Source of the DNA: Enterococcus lactis
GTDB lineage: Bacteria > Bacillota > Bacilli > Lactobacillales > Enterococcaceae
Reading direction: 5' to 3'
Assembly (NCBI RefSeq): GCF_015751045.1
Contig: NZ_BNJW01000012.1
Coordinates: 1 to 64,000 of the forward strand
DNA: 64,000 nucleotides
Shown: in pieces, positions 26,156 to 36,012 of the stretch
How the letters are laid out: every line of letters starts with the position of its first letter
Position numbering within the stretch: the first letter of the stretch is position 1
Program-made: the position numbers and the translations under genes
The notes under the pieces: generated by a model
The model's database searches: none
What the model was told of the DNA's origin: nothing
What the model saw: only the letters and a program-made list of their open reading frames with translations

Positions 26156-28369
26156 GTGCCAAAAGAAGAAATTTTAACGGGTCCCGGTGTCATAAAGCTC
26201 GTTAGTCAATATATGGGGCCCGAACATGTAGCATTTGTTGAGAAAGCATGCGAATATGCGACTGCTGCACATGACGGACAGTTTAGAAAATCAGGAGAAC
26301 CCTACATTATCCATCCTATCCAAGTCGCAGGTATATTAGCAGATTTAAAAATGGACCCCCATACAGTGGCTACTGGCTTCTTGCATGATGTTGTTGAAGA
26401 TACAGAAGTCACCTTAGAAGATCTGAGAGAAGAATTTGGCGATGATGTCGCTATGTTAGTAGACGGAGTAACCAAATTAGGGAAAATAAAATACAAATCC
26501 CACGAAGAGCAGCTAGCAGAAAACCATCGAAAGATGCTGCTGGCAATGGCTCAAGATTTACGCGTTATCATGGTCAAATTAGCTGATAGACTACATAACA
26601 TGCGTACGTTGAAACATCTGCGGGAAGATAAGCAAAGAAGGATTGCTCAAGAAACTTTAGAAATCTATGCACCTCTTGCACATCGTTTAGGTATCAGCCG
26701 AATCAAATGGGAATTAGAAGATACAGCACTTCGTTATCTTAATCCAAAACAGTATTACCGTATCGTTCATTTGATGCAGACGAAGCGAGAAGAACGTGAA
26801 AAATACGTGAATGGTACTGTTGAGGATATTCGAGTAGCAACAGAAGAGCTGGGGATTTTTGCAGAGATCTATGGACGGCCAAAACATATTTATTCGATCT
26901 ATCGTAAAATGAAAGACCAGAAAAAGCAGTTCAACGAAATCTATGACTTGCTAGCTATTCGAGTAATCGTAGACTCAATCAAGGATTGTTATGCTGTATT
27001 AGGTGCGATCCACACAAAATGGAAACCAATGCCTGGCAGATTCAAGGACTATATTGCCATGCCAAAAGCTAATATGTACCAATCTTTGCATACTACAGTG
27101 ATTGGTCCGGCAGGAAATCCAGTAGAAATCCAAATCCGTACACAGGAAATGCATGAAATTGCTGAATTTGGGGTGGCTGCGCACTGGGCGTATAAAGAAG
27201 GAAAAAATGAAAAAGTAGAACCAGATGGTATGACGAAACAATTAAGCTGGTTCCATGAGATACTTGAACTCCAAGATGAAAGCTATGATGCCTCTGAATT
27301 TATGGAAGGTGTAAAAGGAGATATCTTTAGTGATAAAGTCTATGTCTTCACGCCCAAAGGAGACGTTACTGAGCTGCCAAAAGGATCTGGACCACTGGAC
27401 TTTGCATACAGTATCCATACAGATATCGGTAATAAAACCACTGGTGCAAAAGTAAATGGCAAAATGGTGCAACTTGATTACAAATTAAAAAACGGGGATA
27501 TCATAGAAATCATGACTTCTCCAAATTCATTTGGTCCAAGTCGTGACTGGTTGAAATTGGTGGCAACTAGCAAAGCAAGAAATAAGATCAAGCGTTTCTT
27601 CAAAGCACAAGATCGGGAAGAAAATGTGATCAAAGGTCACGAGTCTGTGGTCAAGTGTATTACAGATTTAGGGTTTACACCTAAAGATATTTTGACAAAA
27701 AACAAACTTCAAGAAGCACTTGATCGTTTTAACTATCAATCAGAAGATGATTTATATGCAGCTGTAGGATACGGGGAAGTCAGTCCTTTGACGATGGCCA
27801 ATCGTCTGACAGAAAAAGAACGGAAAGAACAAAAAATCGAGCAGCAAAAGCAAGAAGCAGAAGAAATCATGAATCAGCCGAAAAAAGAACCTGAGAAAAT
27901 GAAAGTACGTCATGAAGGTGGCGTTGTCATTCAAGGGGTAGAAAACTTACTGATTCGTATCAGCCGATGCTGTAATCCGATTCCTGGTGATGATATCGTT
28001 GGCTACATCACTAAAGGCAGAGGGATATCCATCCATCGTCGAGATTGTCCGAATGTTCAGCCTGATAAACCAAATGTAGCAGAACGTTTGATTGAAGTCG
28101 AATGGGAAGATACATCGAATACACGAAAAGAGTATGATGCAGACTTGGAAATCTACGGCTATAACCGTTCAGGCTTATTGAATGATGTACTTCAAACAGT
28201 CAATGCGCTGACGAAAAATCTCAACAGCGTCGAAGCTCGGACGAATAAAGATAAAATGGCGACAATCCATTTGACGGTTGGTATCCAGAATTTGTCCCAC
28301 CTAAAAAGTATCGTGGATAAAATCAAAGCAGTACCTGATGTCTACAGTGTACGCCGGACGAATGGATAG
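26156..28369 (+). CDS. relA: Bifunctional (p)ppGpp synthetase/hydrolase (RelA/SpoT homologue)
   Basis: Long RSH enzyme controlling the stringent response, 737 residues. The HD hydrolase domain has IIHPIQ (H53) and FLHDVVEDT (H77, D78), so hydrolysis should be active. The synthetase domain has [19 protein letters not shown] from about 295. A TGS domain starts at [10 protein letters not shown] near 394. A zinc-finger region has [11 protein letters not shown], and the C-terminal ACT domain ends the protein. The frame is open back to 26009, but GTG 26156, behind AAAGGGGG, gives the usual N terminus MPKEEILTG. dtd follows 11 bases later. Confidence 0.97.
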   Translation: MPKEEILTGPGVIKLVSQYMGPEHVAFVEKACEYATAAHDGQFRKSGEPYIIHPIQVAGILADLKMDPHTVATGFLHDVVEDTEVTLEDLREEFGDDVAMLVDGVTKLGKIKYKSHEEQLAENHRKMLLAMAQDLRVIMVKLADRLHNMRTLKHLREDKQRRIAQETLEIYAPLAHRLGISRIKWELEDTALRYLNPKQYYRIVHLMQTKREEREKYVNGTVEDIRVATEELGIFAEIYGRPKHIYSIYRKMKDQKKQFNEIYDLLAIRVIVDSIKDCYAVLGAIHTKWKPMPGRFKDYIAMPKANMYQSLHTTVIGPAGNPVEIQIRTQEMHEIAEFGVAAHWAYKEGKNEKVEPDGMTKQLSWFHEILELQDESYDASEFMEGVKGDIFSDKVYVFTPKGDVTELPKGSGPLDFAYSIHTDIGNKTTGAKVNGKMVQLDYKLKNGDIIEIMTSPNSFGPSRDWLKLVATSKARNKIKRFFKAQDREENVIKGHESVVKCITDLGFTPKDILTKNKLQEALDRFNYQSEDDLYAAVGYGEVSPLTMANRLTEKERKEQKIEQQKQEAEEIMNQPKKEPEKMKVRHEGGVVIQGVENLLIRISRCCNPIPGDDIVGYITKGRGISIHRRDCPNVQPDKPNVAERLIEVEWEDTSNTRKEYDADLEIYGYNRSGLLNDVLQTVNALTKNLNSVEARTNKDKMATIHLTVGIQNLSHLKSIVDKIKAVPDVYSVRRTNG

Positions 28370-28380
28370 GAGGGCCAGAT

Positions 28381-28827
28381 ATGAGAGCAGTCATTCAACG
28401 GGTGAGTCAAGCGGCAGTGTCAGTTGATCAGCAAGAGATTGGAAAAATTGGCTGTGGCCTACTCGTTTTATTAGGTATCCATGAAACAGATACGCCAAAA
28501 GATGTGGAATATCTAGTAAAAAAAATCGCACAAATGCGTATTTTTGAAGATGATCAAGGAAAAATGAATATTAGTGTAGAAGACGTAGGAGGACAAATTT
28601 TAAGTGTCTCTCAATTCACACTATTTGCGGATACGAAAAAAGGAAATCGACCAAGTTTTGTGGAAGCCGCACGACCAGAAATAGCTATTCCTTTATACGA
28701 ATCGTTCAATGAAGGAATCAGAAGTCGCGGCATCACAGTCGCTACCGGACAATTCGGAGCAGATATGTCGATTTCTCTCGTCAATGATGGACCTGTAACG
28801 ATTATTATTGATTCTAAAAACAAATAA
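28381..28827 (+). CDS. dtd: D-aminoacyl-tRNA deacylase
   Basis: Hydrolyses D-amino acids (and glycine mischarged on tRNA-Ala) from tRNA. 148 residues. The two active-site signatures SQFTLFAD and the C-terminal NDGPVTI, which carries the equivalent of the cross-subunit Gly-Pro motif, are present. AGGAGGG lies seven bases before the ATG. The rel-dtd pair is conserved across Firmicutes, and a terminator follows. Confidence 0.96.
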   Translation: MRAVIQRVSQAAVSVDQQEIGKIGCGLLVLLGIHETDTPKDVEYLVKKIAQMRIFEDDQGKMNISVEDVGGQILSVSQFTLFADTKKGNRPSFVEAARPEIAIPLYESFNEGIRSRGITVATGQFGADMSISLVNDGPVTIIIDSKNK

Positions 28828-28861
28828 AGTCAGTTGGTTTTCATCAATAAGAAATATAAAT

Positions 28862-28909
28862 CAAGTCGTTTAAGTTAGACTGAAAAACGCTAACTTAAGC
28901 GACTTTTTT
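28862..28909 (+). terminator. terminator of rel-dtd
   Basis: The stem AAGTCG-TTTAAGTTAG / CTAACTTAA-GCGACTT ends in six T residues. Confidence 0.88.
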
Positions 28910-28997
28910 CTCGTCTACAAAAAGCGCTTCTTTTGTCAGCAGTCAGAAAAAAAGTTAAGCTTAAATTATACAAGTTATTTTTAGGAGGTTGCTGAAG

Positions 28998-30257
28998 ATG
29001 AAAGAAGTACCAGTAGTAGATGTCAAAATCACGGATCTAAAAAGATTGTATCAAAAGGGATACAACATGTTGGAGGAGTTACGTCATGAAGCAGACGCTC
29101 CCGTTGTCAAAGCAAAGATTTTCAATAAAGAAGCTATTGTGATCTACGGATCGTCAGCGGCAAAAATATTTTATGACCCAAGAAATTTCAAACGAAAAGG
29201 TGCTATGCCAAAATTAGTGTTGAAGACACTTTTTGGTCAAGGTGGAGTACAGACTTTGGATGGAGCTGCCCATCATCATCGGAAAAATATTTTTATGGAT
29301 CTGATGACCCCCGAAAGAATGGAAGATTATCATCGTATCTTAGATAAGAATCTGACGCAAGCACTTGAAACACAGCATGGTCAATTTGAATTATTTGATT
29401 TAAGCAAGATGGTTTTCTTTACATCGATTTGTGAGTGGGCAGGTATCAATTTATCTTTGCTTTCTAAGGATGAAGTCGAAAAATTAGCAGAATATCAAAT
29501 CTCCATGATCAACGGAACGTTTACTTCTCCGATTGATCACATAAAAGGTGTCGAAAATCGCAAGAAATCAGAGAAATGGGCGCAAAGTTTGATTGAGGAA
29601 GCTCGGAAAAATCCTGTGGCTGGAAAAGAAAATGTGGCATTGTATGCATTTGCCAATGCCACAGATCTAGACGGACAGCTTTTGCCTCTGGAAGTAGCAG
29701 CTGTTGAATTATTGAATATCATCCGTCCGACAGTTGCTTTGACTGTATGGGCGGCGTTGATGGGACACGCGCTTTTCAGCAGACCTGATTTGTACCAACA
29801 ATTGAAAAACGACTTTTCTACGTTGCAAGATCCGTTCATTCAAGAAATGAGACGCTATTATCCGTTCTTTCCGATGTTACCTGCGATTTCTCTGAAAGAA
29901 GTAGAAGTCGATGGTTATCGTATACCAGAAGATAGTTGGGTCATTCTAGATTTATATGGAACAGATCATGATGAACGAACGATTGAAGCACCAGATTCCT
30001 TTATGATCAAACGATATTTAGGAAAAGCAAAAGATATTTCATATAAAGAAGAATATGAGATGATTGCACAAGGTGGAGGAGATTTTCGACAAATGCATCG
30101 CTGCGCAGGAGAATGGATCACTCTCCACAGCCTACGTGTGTTTTCCGATCAGTTAGTAAACAAGTTTGAATTCTCTGTACCTGAACAAGACTGGACGATC
30201 CCATTCAATCAGTTTCCGACTTATCCAAACAGCCGAGCGCTACTTTATAAGAATTAG
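28998..30257 (+). CDS. Cytochrome P450 of the CYP152 peroxygenase type
   Basis: Heme-thiolate enzyme, 419 residues, close to Bacillus subtilis P450-BS-beta (CYP152A1). The heme Cys ligand is C369 in GGGDFRQMHRCAGEW. The motif EMRRYYPFFP supplies ExxR. The distal helix reads IIRPTVA with R243-P244, the Arg-Pro pair that replaces the usual acid-alcohol pair and marks H2O2-using fatty-acid hydroxylases or decarboxylases. DGAAHHHRK near 95 is also family-typical. So it probably oxidises fatty acids with peroxide and needs no reductase. AGGAGG precedes the ATG at 28998. It is monocistronic. P450s are uncommon in lactic acid bacteria. Confidence 0.88.
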   Translation: MKEVPVVDVKITDLKRLYQKGYNMLEELRHEADAPVVKAKIFNKEAIVIYGSSAAKIFYDPRNFKRKGAMPKLVLKTLFGQGGVQTLDGAAHHHRKNIFMDLMTPERMEDYHRILDKNLTQALETQHGQFELFDLSKMVFFTSICEWAGINLSLLSKDEVEKLAEYQISMINGTFTSPIDHIKGVENRKKSEKWAQSLIEEARKNPVAGKENVALYAFANATDLDGQLLPLEVAAVELLNIIRPTVALTVWAALMGHALFSRPDLYQQLKNDFSTLQDPFIQEMRRYYPFFPMLPAISLKEVEVDGYRIPEDSWVILDLYGTDHDERTIEAPDSFMIKRYLGKAKDISYKEEYEMIAQGGGDFRQMHRCAGEWITLHSLRVFSDQLVNKFEFSVPEQDWTIPFNQFPTYPNSRALLYKN

Positions 30258-30275
30258 ATTAGTATAAACTTATCG

Positions 30276-30313
30276 AAAAAAGGAAGATCAGCAATGTTTG
30301 ATCTTCCTTTTTT
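30276..30313. terminator. bidirectional terminator between the P450 and aldo/keto reductase genes
   Basis: The stem AAGGAAGATCA / TGATCTTCCTT is flanked by A and T runs, so it serves both converging genes. Confidence 0.85.
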
Positions 30314-30344
30314 CATACTACTATAAGTGGATAAGGTCAATTGC

Positions 30345-31292
30345 TCAAAATCCGTGAAATGCTTCATCAATGGTTTGATAATCCTCACTGGATAAATGCA
30401 AATCTAAAGATTGGACATTGTCAGAGACTTGCTCTGGACGTTTAGCTCCGGGTATGACTACAGACACTCTCGGATTCTTCATATACCAGGCTAGAACAAG
30501 TTGCGCAGGGGTAGCTTGGTATCTTTTAGCAATGGGGCGAAGTATGTCGACAGCGGCTAAAATTTCTTTGAAACGTTCTCCTTGAAAATCCGGATTGCTT
30601 TTTCGAGGATCTCCTTCGCTGAATTGTTTTTCCTGACCACGTTCATATTTTCCTGTCAGTAAACCGGAAGCAAGAGGAAAATAGGGGACAAAGCTGATTT
30701 TGTTTTTTTCAAGATAAGGAAATAATTCTTTTTCAGCCTGCCGATGGATCAAACTGTATTTATCTTCTACTACATCGACATATCCATCTGTATTCGCTTC
30801 TTTCAATTGTTCTAACGTGAAGTTCGATACACCAACTGCTCGGATTTTTCCTGCTTCTTTCAATTCATGCAATGCAGCAACTGCTTCATTTTTTGGGGTG
30901 CTTTTATCCGGAAAGTGGATATAAAAAATGTCGATGTAATCAGTTTGCAGACGTTTCAGTGCGTCTTCCACCGATTGTTTGAGAAACTCGGGTGAATTGT
31001 CAAATGTTCGTCCTTTATTTGGTACATGAGCAGCTTTTGTAGCAATGACGATACGTGAACGATCATATTCTTTTTCCTTCAATACCTCACCGATCAGTTC
31101 TTCAGAACGGCCGTTTCCATAAGCATAGGCGGTATCGATCAAATTGATTCCGCTATTCAAAGCTGTACGAACCACTTGTTTTCCTGTTTCGTCTTCCAAA
31201 CCGTCAAAAAGATTGTGTCCCCCAACGGCATTTGCTCCTAGTCCAAGCTGTTCTGCGTAGACTTGTGAATGTCCGATTCTTATTTCTGCCAT
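30345..31292 (-). CDS. Aldo/keto reductase
   Basis: NAD(P)H-dependent oxidoreductase with a TIM-barrel fold, 315 residues. The catalytic tetrad is visible: Asp and Tyr in DTAYAYGNG, Lys in VIATKAAH, and His in YIHFPD. Cofactor-binding VIPGAKRPEQ lies near the C terminus. It resembles the bacterial AKR11/YhdN-like group. The substrate is unknown. The ATG at 31292 has AAGGAGG eight bases upstream; the frame runs on to 31334 without a site. It faces the P450 gene, but a functional link is only a guess. Confidence 0.9.
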   Translation of the reverse strand: MAEIRIGHSQVYAEQLGLGANAVGGHNLFDGLEDETGKQVVRTALNSGINLIDTAYAYGNGRSEELIGEVLKEKEYDRSRIVIATKAAHVPNKGRTFDNSPEFLKQSVEDALKRLQTDYIDIFYIHFPDKSTPKNEAVAALHELKEAGKIRAVGVSNFTLEQLKEANTDGYVDVVEDKYSLIHRQAEKELFPYLEKNKISFVPYFPLASGLLTGKYERGQEKQFSEGDPRKSNPDFQGERFKEILAAVDILRPIAKRYQATPAQLVLAWYMKNPRVSVVIPGAKRPEQVSDNVQSLDLHLSSEDYQTIDEAFHGF

Positions 31293-31393
31293 AGCTGATT
31301 CCTCCTTTTTTTCTAGTCTAAAACAAAAGAACAAAAAGCTGAACTAAAACGTTTTTGTGAGGGAAAATAGTCAGATAACTCTTGACTTTGAGA

Positions 31394-31421
31394 TTGGTTT
31401 TTAGTAGGTTATAAGTAATAT
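31394..31421 (+). promoter_or_regulatory. possible promoter of hisS-aspS
   Basis: TTGGTT (31394-31399), a 16-base spacer and TAATAT (31416-31421) lie just before the T-box leader. The match is moderate. Confidence 0.4.
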
Positions 31422-31429
31422 CGAAATGT

Positions 31430-31655
31430 CAATGAAAGAGCGAGTAAGTTTTTGAAACTTTACAAGAGAGGATCATCGAGGCTGAAAATGATCCAAAGTT
31501 TCATTAGCCCAAAGACACTCTGGAGATGGACGAGTGAAAAGCCGTCCCGCGTACGAGCGTTATTCGTAAGAGGAAAGAGAAATCTTTCAAAATTAGGTGG
31601 TACCGTGTATGAATTTCATTCACCCTTGTTCATGATGAACAAGGGTGATTTTTTT
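31430..31655 (+). promoter_or_regulatory. T-box riboswitch leader of hisS-aspS
   Basis: A classical T-box. Stem I has the k-turn side AGCGAGTAAG, a helix GAAACTTT / AAAGTTTC, the AGAGA bulge, a distal GGATCAT / ATGATCC stem and the apical GAGGCTGAAA. The T-box sequence AGGTGGTACCG is at 31595-31605. A terminator TCACCCTTGTTCATG / CATGATGAACAAGGGTGA-type hairpin with T7 (31619-31655) can be replaced by the antiterminator. In the specifier loop the bases GACAC (31514-31518) hold GAC (Asp) and CAC (His) in overlapping frames. These match both downstream synthetases. Uncharged tRNA would allow read-through. Confidence 0.92.
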
Positions 31656-31686
31656 ATTTACATAGCTAAGAAAGGGAGAGAAAACT

Positions 31687-32979
31687 ATGAGTTTCCAAAG
31701 ACCAAAAGGAACAAATGATATTTTGCCAGGCGAATCAGAAAAATGGCAGTTTGTCGAAGAAACAGCACGTTTATTGTTCAGAGATTATCAGTATAATGAA
31801 ATGCGTACACCGATTTTTGAACATTATGAAGTGATATCCCGCAGTGTAGGTGATACGACGGATATCGTTTCAAAAGAGATGTATGATTTTTATGACAAAG
31901 GGGAACGTCATGTGACGCTTCGACCAGAAGGTACAGCGCCAATCGTTCGTTCTTTTGTTGAGCATAAATTATTCGGTCCAGAGTATGCAAAACCGTTCAA
32001 AACTTTTTATATGGGACCAATGTTTCGCTACGAACGTCCGCAAAAAGGACGGTTACGTCAATTCCATCAGATCGGAGTAGAAGCATTTGGATCAGAGAAT
32101 CCTGCAACAGATGTGGAGAGCATGGTGATGGCACTCGATTTCTTCAAACAGTTGGGAATCACGCAAATCCGTCTAGTCATCAATTCATTGGGTGATAAAG
32201 ACACACGTCAAGCCTATCGTCAAGCATTAATCGATTATCTTTTACCTTTTGAAGCAGAGTTGAGTGAAGACTCTAAACGCCGTCTTCACGAAAATCCATT
32301 GCGTGTGTTGGATAGTAAGGACAAACGAGATCAAAAATTTGTAGCAGATGCGCCATCTATCTTAGATTATTTAAGCGAACCTGCTCAAAAACATTTTGAT
32401 ACCGTTGTTTCCATGCTGGATGCATTGGCTGTTCCTTATGAAATCGACAGTAACATGGTTCGCGGATTAGATTACTATACGCATACGATTTTTGAAATCA
32501 TGAGTGACGCACCGAAAATGGGGGCACAAGCAACGATTTGCGCAGGCGGACGTTATGACAATCTAGTGGAAGAACTGGGTGGTCCTTCAACACCTGGCTT
32601 TGGATTTGCAATAGGTATCGAGCGATTACTCTTGACTATGGAGGCAGAGGAAGTAGTTATCCCTGCATTTAATGAGTTAGATGCTTATGTGGTCGCACTC
32701 GGAGACGAAACAAATATCGAAGCATTGAAAGTGGTCCAAGCGATTCGAAACTTCGGTTTTTCAGCTGACCGCGACTTCATGAACCGTAAAGCAAAAGCAC
32801 AATTTAAGACAGCAGATAAAGCGAATGCCAAATTAGTATTGGTGATCGGTGAAGATGAGCTTGCTAGCCAAACGATCAATGTCAAAGCAATGGCAAGCCG
32901 AAAAGAAAAAAGTTTTCCATTAGAAGAAATATATGAGCATTTTGATGAAGTCTATGATGAAATGACTTTATTCGAGTAG
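31687..32979 (+). CDS. hisS: Histidyl-tRNA synthetase
   Basis: Class II synthetase charging tRNA-His, 430 residues. Motif 1 region TPIFEHYEV, motif 2 [16 protein letters not shown], the histidine-specific [11 protein letters not shown] and CAGGRYDNL, and motif 3 [13 protein letters not shown] are all seen, followed by the C-terminal anticodon-binding domain. AAAGGGAG lies eight bases before the ATG. First gene of the T-box-controlled hisS-aspS operon. Confidence 0.98.
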   Translation: MSFQRPKGTNDILPGESEKWQFVEETARLLFRDYQYNEMRTPIFEHYEVISRSVGDTTDIVSKEMYDFYDKGERHVTLRPEGTAPIVRSFVEHKLFGPEYAKPFKTFYMGPMFRYERPQKGRLRQFHQIGVEAFGSENPATDVESMVMALDFFKQLGITQIRLVINSLGDKDTRQAYRQALIDYLLPFEAELSEDSKRRLHENPLRVLDSKDKRDQKFVADAPSILDYLSEPAQKHFDTVVSMLDALAVPYEIDSNMVRGLDYYTHTIFEIMSDAPKMGAQATICAGGRYDNLVEELGGPSTPGFGFAIGIERLLLTMEAEEVVIPAFNELDAYVVALGDETNIEALKVVQAIRNFGFSADRDFMNRKAKAQFKTADKANAKLVLVIGEDELASQTINVKAMASRKEKSFPLEEIYEHFDEVYDEMTLFE

Positions 32980-32992
32980 GAGGAAAAAAGAA

Positions 32993-34762
32993 ATGGCACA
33001 AAGAACGATTTATTGCGGATTAGTTTCCGAACAACAATTAGAACAAACAGTTACATTAAAAGGATGGGTACAAAAAAGACGAGACCTTGGGGGAGTAATC
33101 TTTATCGATCTACGTGATCGCGAAGGAATCGTTCAAATCGTCTTCAATCCTGAAATCAACAAAGAAGCATGGGAAATCGCAGATAAATGCCGCAGTGAAT
33201 ACGTGATCGAAGTAACTGGGGTAGTCAGAAGACGCGGTGAAAATGCAGTAAATCCTAAAATGGCCACTGGTGAATTTGAAGTGATTGCAAGTGAAATCGT
33301 GATTTTGAATCAAGCAAAAACACCGCCATTTCAAATTGAAGATGATCAAGCAATCAGTGACGAAATACGTTTGAAATATCGTTATTTGGATCTGCGACGT
33401 CCCAAAATGACTAAAAACATCAAATTGAGAAATGCGACAACAAAAGCGATTCGTCATTATTTAGACGATAATGACTTTCTAGATATTGAAACACCTTACC
33501 TAGGAAAATCTACACCAGAAGGCGCAAGAGACTATTTAGTTCCTTCACGTGTCCATGCTGGACATTTCTATGCGTTGCCGCAATCTCCTCAACTGTTCAA
33601 ACAATTGCTGATGAATGCTGGGTTCGACCGTTATTATCAAATCGTTCGTTGTTTCCGTGACGAAGATTTACGTGGAGATCGTCAGCCTGAATTTACGCAA
33701 GTAGATATTGAAACAACGTTCCTAACAGCAGAAGAAATCCAAACCTACACAGAGGGATTGATTGCGAAGGTAATGAAAGAAGTTCGCGGCATCGAAGTCG
33801 CATTGCCATTTCCCCGTATGACCTATGATGAAGCAATGGCTCGCTACGGCAGCGACAAACCGGATACACGTTTTGAAATGGAATTGATCGATCTAAGCGA
33901 AACAGTCAAAGAAGTAGAATTCAAAGTCTTCCAAATGGCTCTTGAAAACGGCGGAGTCGTGAAAGCATTGAATGCGAAGGGCGCTGCAGATCGCTACTCA
34001 CGAAAAGATATGGATCAGTTAGGACAATATGTAGGGCAATTCGGAGCTAAGGGACTTGCATGGCTGAAAGTGGAAGAAGACGGTTTGAAAGGCCCGATTG
34101 CTAAATTCATGGGAGAAGCAACAGAAGCAATCATCAAAGCAACAGATGCAGAACCAGGTGACTTGCTGATGTTTGGCGCAGATAAAAGTGAAATCGTCGC
34201 TGCTGCATTAGGGGCTATCCGAACACGTTTAGGAAAAGAATTAGGACTAATCGATGAATCCAAATTCAATTTCTTATGGGTAACTGATTGGCCTCAATTT
34301 GAATTTTCAGAAGAAGAAGGACGATATGTCTCTGCTCACCATCCATTCACGATGCCAAAAGCAGAAGATATCCCATTACTGGCTGAAGACCCTGCAAAAG
34401 TCTATGCAGAAGCTTATGATATCGTCTTGAACGGTTATGAACTAGGTGGAGGTTCTATCCGGATCCATACTCGGGAACTTCAAGAAAAAGTGTTGAAAAC
34501 TTTAGGCTTTACAAAAGAACAAATGGAAGAACAATTTGGTTTCTTGCTAACAGCTTTAGATTACGGATTCCCTCCACATGGCGGCATTGCATTAGGATTG
34601 GATCGTTTTGCAATGTTATTAGCAGGGGAAGACAATATTCGTGAAGTCATTGCCTTTCCTAAAAACGGAAAAGCAGCCGATGTGATGAGTGATGCACCAA
34701 GTATGGTTTCACCTTTACAATTGTTCGAATTGAATATTGATGTAACCAATATAGAAGAATAG
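32993..34762 (+). CDS. aspS: Aspartyl-tRNA synthetase
   Basis: Bacterial-type class IIb synthetase, 589 residues. The N-terminal OB anticodon-binding domain contains [22 protein letters not shown]. Motif 2 is [21 protein letters not shown] insertion domain sits in the middle. GGGSIRIH and motif 3 [13 protein letters not shown] complete the active site. AGGAGG lies eight bases before the ATG, 13 bases after hisS. Cotranscribed with hisS under the same T-box. Confidence 0.98.
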   Translation: MAQRTIYCGLVSEQQLEQTVTLKGWVQKRRDLGGVIFIDLRDREGIVQIVFNPEINKEAWEIADKCRSEYVIEVTGVVRRRGENAVNPKMATGEFEVIASEIVILNQAKTPPFQIEDDQAISDEIRLKYRYLDLRRPKMTKNIKLRNATTKAIRHYLDDNDFLDIETPYLGKSTPEGARDYLVPSRVHAGHFYALPQSPQLFKQLLMNAGFDRYYQIVRCFRDEDLRGDRQPEFTQVDIETTFLTAEEIQTYTEGLIAKVMKEVRGIEVALPFPRMTYDEAMARYGSDKPDTRFEMELIDLSETVKEVEFKVFQMALENGGVVKALNAKGAADRYSRKDMDQLGQYVGQFGAKGLAWLKVEEDGLKGPIAKFMGEATEAIIKATDAEPGDLLMFGADKSEIVAAALGAIRTRLGKELGLIDESKFNFLWVTDWPQFEFSEEEGRYVSAHHPFTMPKAEDIPLLAEDPAKVYAEAYDIVLNGYELGGGSIRIHTRELQEKVLKTLGFTKEQMEEQFGFLLTALDYGFPPHGGIALGLDRFAMLLAGEDNIREVIAFPKNGKAADVMSDAPSMVSPLQLFELNIDVTNIEE

Positions 34763-34811
34763 CCGATAAAAAGGCAAAAAGGATTTGTCGAATCTGCTTC
34801 TTTTGGCAACC

Positions 34812-34839
34812 TTGATTTAATTGAAAAACACTTTATAAT
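34812..34839 (+). promoter_or_regulatory. promoter of the yitT-like gene
   Basis: TTGATT (34812-34817), a 16-base spacer and TATAAT (34834-34839) lie 32 bases before the start codon. Confidence 0.7.
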
Positions 34840-34870
34840 GAAGCCATAACATATAAAGCGGGGCTTTTCC

Positions 34871-35746
34871 ATGAAAAAAACATTCGAAAATTGGGCTTAC
34901 CATGATTACACGACCAAACTTTCGGTATCAATCGTTTATGCGTTGATCGCATCTGTCGCATTGAATTTCTTTTATCAACCAGGACATATTTATTCAAGTG
35001 GTATTACTGGCCTGGCTCAGATTTTGACGACTTTGTCAAAATCACTGATAGGGTTCGAGGTGCCGGTATCAACCACTTTGTATTTACTGAATATACCTTT
35101 GTTCGTCTTGGCGTGGTTCAAAATCGGGAAGAAGTTTACAATTTTCACTTTTATCACAGTCACTTTGACCTCCCTTTGTATCCATATTTTACCGGAAACA
35201 GTCTTATCTACCGATCCAATCATTTGTGCGTTGTTTGGTGGGGCTGTGATGGGACTAGGGATTGGGCTAGCGTTGAGAAATGGCCTATCATCGGGTGGTC
35301 TAGATATCGTGAGTATCACGATTCGTAAAAAAACAGGAAAGTCGATTGGTTCTATCTCGATCTACTTCAATGCATTGATCGTTTTTGTTGCTGGGATTCT
35401 ATTTGGCTGGCAATATATGTTTTACAGTACGTTGTCTATTTTCGTCAGTGGAAAAGTAACTGATGTCGTTTATACTAAACAAAAGAAAATGCAGGTAATG
35501 ATCGTAACGAAACATCCAGAAAAAGTAGTGAATGAAATCCAAAACTGTATGCGTAGAGGAATCACGATCATCAATGAAGCAGAAGGTGCTTATAAACATG
35601 ATAAGCAGACAGTATTGATGACGATCGTTACACGTTACGAACTGCCTCTACTCAGAGAAGCGATGAAAGCTTCTGATCCGCAAGCTTTTGTAAGTATCGC
35701 GGAAAATGTCCAGATACTTGGGCGTTTCTACGAGGATGGCATTTAG
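34871..35746 (+). CDS. YitT family membrane protein with DUF2179 domain
   Basis: 291 residues. Five to six membrane segments lie in the first 200 residues, with the family signature around YQPGHIYSSGITGLAQIL and LRNGLSSGGLDIVSI. A C-terminal soluble DUF2179 domain (from about 215, QVMIVTKHPEKVV) resembles a PII-like fold. The family is widespread in Firmicutes, usually in several copies, and its transport or signalling role is not established. GCGGGG upstream of the ATG is a modest ribosome site. Own promoter and terminator. Confidence 0.88.
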   Translation: MKKTFENWAYHDYTTKLSVSIVYALIASVALNFFYQPGHIYSSGITGLAQILTTLSKSLIGFEVPVSTTLYLLNIPLFVLAWFKIGKKFTIFTFITVTLTSLCIHILPETVLSTDPIICALFGGAVMGLGIGLALRNGLSSGGLDIVSITIRKKTGKSIGSISIYFNALIVFVAGILFGWQYMFYSTLSIFVSGKVTDVVYTKQKKMQVMIVTKHPEKVVNEIQNCMRRGITIINEAEGAYKHDKQTVLMTIVTRYELPLLREAMKASDPQAFVSIAENVQILGRFYEDGI

Positions 35747-35775
35747 ATCGAGTTTGACAAAAATTCATGAAATAC

Positions 35776-35813
35776 TACTGTAGACAGACATTCGTTTGTC
35801 TGCAGTTTTTTTC
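35776..35813 (+). terminator. terminator of the yitT-like gene
   Basis: The stem ACTGTAGACAGA / TTTGTCTGCAGT has two G-U pairs and is followed by a T7 run. Confidence 0.82.
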
Positions 35814-36012
35814 TACCAAAGGACGGGTCAGCAAATAGAAACTACTTTTTTATTTGAAATTTTCTTAAAGTTGAAAAAAAGCATGTTTATTTTTTAAAAT
35901 TTATGGGATGATAGAAAAAAATAGTAGAGAAAGGACACGATTCTACTTGCTATTTTCACTTAATACCCGTATATTACGAATGAAAAAAGTTTATGAAAAG
36001 TTGGAATATTGA

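Noticed and set aside
31452-31718. 88-codon plus-strand reading frame before hisS
   Set aside because: It lies across the T-box leader and its terminator, has no ribosome site, and its conserved bases are explained by the RNA structure.
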